From JANYGM01 sp043764015 (lineage in GTDB: Bacteria > Bacteroidota > Bacteroidia > Cytophagales > Thermonemataceae), in the NCBI GenBank assembly GCA_043764015.1, contig JAYUKY010000100.1, forward strand, positions 1-32,408: DNA of 32,408 bases, written 5' to 3'. Below, in pieces: positions 32,101-32,408 of this stretch. The translations under genes and the position numbers were made by a program. The notes under the pieces were generated by a model that was not told the DNA's origin, did not search any database, and saw nothing but the letters and a program-made list of their open reading frames with translations. Each line of letters opens with the position of its first letter. The stretch's first letter is position 1.

Positions 32101-32266
32101 GGCAAAAGCTAAAGCAGAAAAAGATAAAAAAGACAAAGCAGAAAAAGCCAAAAAAGAAGCAGAAAAGAAGAAAAAAGAAGAAGAAAAGAAAAAGAAAGAC
32201 AAAAAAGAGGGTAAGAAAGATGAAAAACCAAAAGAAGAAGAAAAAGAAGATGAAGGCGGTTTTTAG
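26123..32266 (+). CDS. Giant exported protein with Lys/Glu-rich C-terminal tail
   Basis: An uninterrupted 2047-residue protein. A signal peptide (1-30, LSLNASQSFAQS) precedes a helical N-terminal region (about 35-150) and some 1550 residues of repeating beta-type segments. These contain many short GTI, GDS, AEL and DTL turns and recurring forms such as GTITADSLVMYKTSLTASGR, KMITMKGDSSSVFYSTKF and YHKLIDGTIKIHNRLEYEGD. That pattern is reminiscent of OstA/LptD-N-like or AsmA-like envelope proteins, but I cannot assign a family. From about residue 1747 to the end the protein becomes almost pure Lys/Glu/Asp/Pro, about 300 residues, ending EKEDEGGF. A unit beginning ETP(L/A)QKKKRE and ending in KEAKDKK occurs twice in this tail. 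Probably periplasmic or outer-membrane associated; role unknown. Confidence 0.85.
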   Translation: MKNNIKYNLTIIVFLITFSLLSLNASQSFAQSLSNKPEEFIIQLDQIMTGSRLEPVMQASSNFKSAWDSKRFNEKQQQSLMFSIRKIVDKRLRVAGELTTFLNTVTAALEQKGATDEIVSVTEKAFTIYSPAQMIDYINTLHSFVVKSQLYGSIYGRVHAFGNDYQLVFVDTLTNRKAGWWADWAEADITDKDGNVNPYPFARVEGAAILVNKTSLCWANQSDSITLENTKGAYIFDRKVFVGNKGHFEWDNINLRTPTNDSPDAKTMPKIFADFEKYSFIPEEQKLSAENVTLTYEKKITKPAKGSFKYVAEARKNTKDTRFPQFRSYAENAEIENVGNETHKLHYQGGFSVRGWKLYGTSSKNMATIDLVQEGQKKFQTRSNEFYLGDDEITANDASFSFYISGQDSLSHSDVTLHYSLSKVAGDSMPDHVFKLFKEKTHHEIPFIDNYHKMYIMADMAIYNSAKNNMDFYMLGGGGKSPALFESYSYYSDVRYEDMQGLNNYHPLQLLESVAKKYGTRNAQGDMVFQLDAAADVYKKDMKILTAQVRALSQEGYVRYDESKNEVIILNRTSHNDASYFYKIAMERKKDYPKKKLPKGLQEYADHDFDDMVIESLAPREASKDSSKSDTVKFKFARETMYFGKLESKSIVITKRAFRAIPDSILRDTTITFGDTLIIKNFVLNKKIIIQEEFERLKYNPKQYIMTEIEGYFINTKRSKGKVMPNASVDANGGGMLIRGIEAFSISKKLNVNILPREKEIRIFENRSILMEHGEVTVGNFRFIGRNFVLPYDEFKLTMGEIDTVLFSVPDKDNPKKRIDLGAEIRMNDGSLQINNPNNKSGLKTGLIAGAEKKGDTYEMYPKLSVETGGKIYFDQFYRQKSAYHKPQAYFEIPKLELDSLTSSAPKFTGTFYSNMLPPIKEDLIPIFDANYNGIEEKYSLGFVHRPKKPIKLYATDGTITADSLVMYKTSLTASGRNTEIKHLTYSVKANKIVLTPDSAFAYNAELNAKQGRVKNTDYPHAFGKNLKLHWSTGYRKDTLFVPQDSLVVSNKVNEPMTVFNADNPAAANGKIAITPRALWLTGMLVRKDFFMFAPEGMTITNDRIFTPNTADNAVDFKINSLNADPFDTTSANLYIEHPPIIQGNAVAVDFDLKRGIAKITPNDTIAKSDPTYAFITFPYAKFKTSIKQATWDVNKKMITMKGDSSSVFYSTKFQEETGSNAKDLEFISTGGTYDIKDLENPILELTGVPYIISADSRILPDKGKIEILKGSEVQELRNAKLVIDTLNKYHKLIDGTIKIHNRLEYEGDATYQYTNVDSSKTNIKFDKFEFIRELRVDSSKRKRRRDLPDSVAYTRGNGEVADTERFFVTKSILFKGKVEMLAFKKDLKVDGYIKAELAKHKEFNSTWIPYKRDAGDVYIELEEKTQGEADVVTSGLHFNKDEGKIYPTFLSIKPNQSDDDIFLAKGVLKYLPKEDEFKITDKKKLDSTQTNYEGNVFVFDDKKDFMQMEGAINLTDAETQKYIRTAGNAKVNIAKHKYDINTMMVFDFKNPKIAFTTAGQLFKINRPSDAENAINDSLPIQPKMAEFIGNEKTLSYEKDRKGIYKPLFMADKKLKKSLVLSNVHFKWSDSTKAFYSVGKIGVASMYDRDVNAMLNGFVEIKKTAGGDIVSVYLEAGEGNWLYFNTEGGILKGSGSQNAILKAFAKGKPSKKAGELSVSAAEEGAETEFRRAFKKNYILNGATDPEEAKEEQERKEREKKEEEEKLEQEKKEKEEEKKEKEENPDAEETEIPANETPLQKKKREKDAKAKKAKLEKEEKAKLAKEAKDKKKNKDKPKEEIEEEEEKKEEEEEKEEKPKDKPKEEKPKEEKPKEKEKPKVDEEKEEEEEEPVIETPAQKKKREVAEKIQKAKEAKEEKARLAKEAKDKKNKPKEEPKEEEKPKEEKPKDKPKEEEKPKDKPKEEKPKDKPKEEKKKEEPKEEEEEKEEENLDPKAKAKAEKDKKDKAEKAKKEAEKKKKEEEKKKKDKKEGKKDEKPKEEEKEDEGGF
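31363..32260 (+). repeat. Polypurine low-complexity tract encoding the Lys/Glu tail
   Basis: About 900 bases made mostly of AAA, GAA, AAG and GAG codons on the plus strand, with repeated CCAAAAGAAGAAAAACCTAA-type units encoding KPKEEKP. The tract contains two copies of a larger block (about 31504-31640 and 31801-31930). The strand asymmetry opens a long Phe/Ser-rich frame on the minus strand that is not a gene. Confidence 0.8.
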
Positions 32267-32276
32267 TTTTGGTATT

Positions 32277-32309
32277 AACTCTCCAAAAGTTTTAAACTTT
32301 TGGAGAGTT
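32277..32309. terminator. Hairpin downstream of the giant gene
   Basis: AACTCTCCAAAAGTTT and its complement form a 16-base-pair perfect palindrome ten bases after the stop codon. No T-run follows on the plus strand, so it is a less certain intrinsic terminator. Confidence 0.6.
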
Positions 32310-32318
32310 GAAAAAATT

Positions 32319-32408
32319 GTTACTGTAAAAGTTCCGTTGCAAAAAATGTTTTACCTTTGGTTTTTATAAAGAAAAATACAAGTGGTTAAAATGACGTGGC
32401 ATAAATTA
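32319..32408 (+). mobile_element. Left end of another element with the CTGTAAAAGTTCCGTTGCAA terminus
   Basis: GTTACTGTAAAAGTTCCGTT here is the same terminus as the elements at 2167 and 20429. The expected target duplication would be AAAAAATT (32311-32318). The inner sequence differs from the miniature copies and has TACCTTTG (32352-32359), a -7-like box, then an ATG at 32390. It could be a full insertion sequence whose transposase begins here. The rest lies outside the window. Confidence 0.5.

Noticed and set aside
31330..32202. 290-residue Phe/Ser-rich open frame on the minus strand
   Set aside because: It is the complement of the Lys/Glu codon tract of the giant gene. Its composition reflects GAA and AAG codons read backwards, and it lacks any start context.
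1..32408. tRNA, rRNA or tmRNA genes
   Set aside because: I looked for cloverleaf-like conserved arms (GGTTCGA-type) and rRNA cores in the spacers and saw none, though a covariance-model search was not possible.

Overview
The window looks like chromosomal DNA of a free-living member of the Bacteroidota, most likely Cytophagia/Cytophagales-like. The evidence is strong A+T richness, promoters of the Bacteroidota type (TTG about 19-21 bases before TAnnTTTG), few Shine-Dalgarno sites, a TonB receptor with an N-terminal regulatory-like domain, a PD40/OmpA-type outer-membrane protein, DUF2147, SIMPL and TIGR02757 proteins and a 2047-residue exported protein. The genus cannot be fixed from sequence reading alone.

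Layout. 1-6.4 kb: ffh (-), a 1 kb spacer holding a miniature transposable element, a low-complexity lipoprotein (+), a DUF2147 protein (+), an RsbW-like kinase overlapping a glycosyltransferase (-), and a BON-LysM protein (+). 6.4-14.3 kb: a second miniature element, TerC (+), a TonB-dependent receptor (-), a PD-(D/E)XK nuclease-like gene, a small-protein/retropepsin pair with overlapping ATGA, a SIMPL protein, ftsX and trpS (all +). 14.2-18.5 kb: a repeat-filled spacer, a GNAT-like protein, an FMN reductase, a double-domain universal stress protein and a TIGR02757 protein (all +). 18.5-22.7 kb: a T4 Rnl1-type RNA ligase (-), a 1.5 kb graveyard made of a decayed IS4-type transposase with two miniature elements inserted into it, a small exported protein (-) and rpiB (-). 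22.8-32.4 kb: a PD40/OmpA protein (+), a spacer with two possible small genes, the giant exported protein with a 300-residue Lys/Glu tail (+), and the left end of another mobile element at the window edge.

Most of the protein-coding content is ordinary housekeeping and envelope biology. The striking signal is between the genes. At least a dozen spacers carry degenerate 7-base tandem repeats. The word differs from locus to locus, but at most complete loci it is present on one side and reverse-complemented on the other, so the spacer can fold into a long hairpin. Four of the spacers share a core TTTGTCGT. The repeats start at stop codons and end at start codons, so they make up the untranslated regions of many genes. 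A second layer is a set of 160-260 base non-coding elements with terminal inverted repeats and 8-10 base target duplications, most of which carry inner palindromes that differ between elements. The best candidate for an undescribed protein system is the small-protein/retropepsin pair, which shares a promoter-leader sequence with the nuclease-like gene just upstream.
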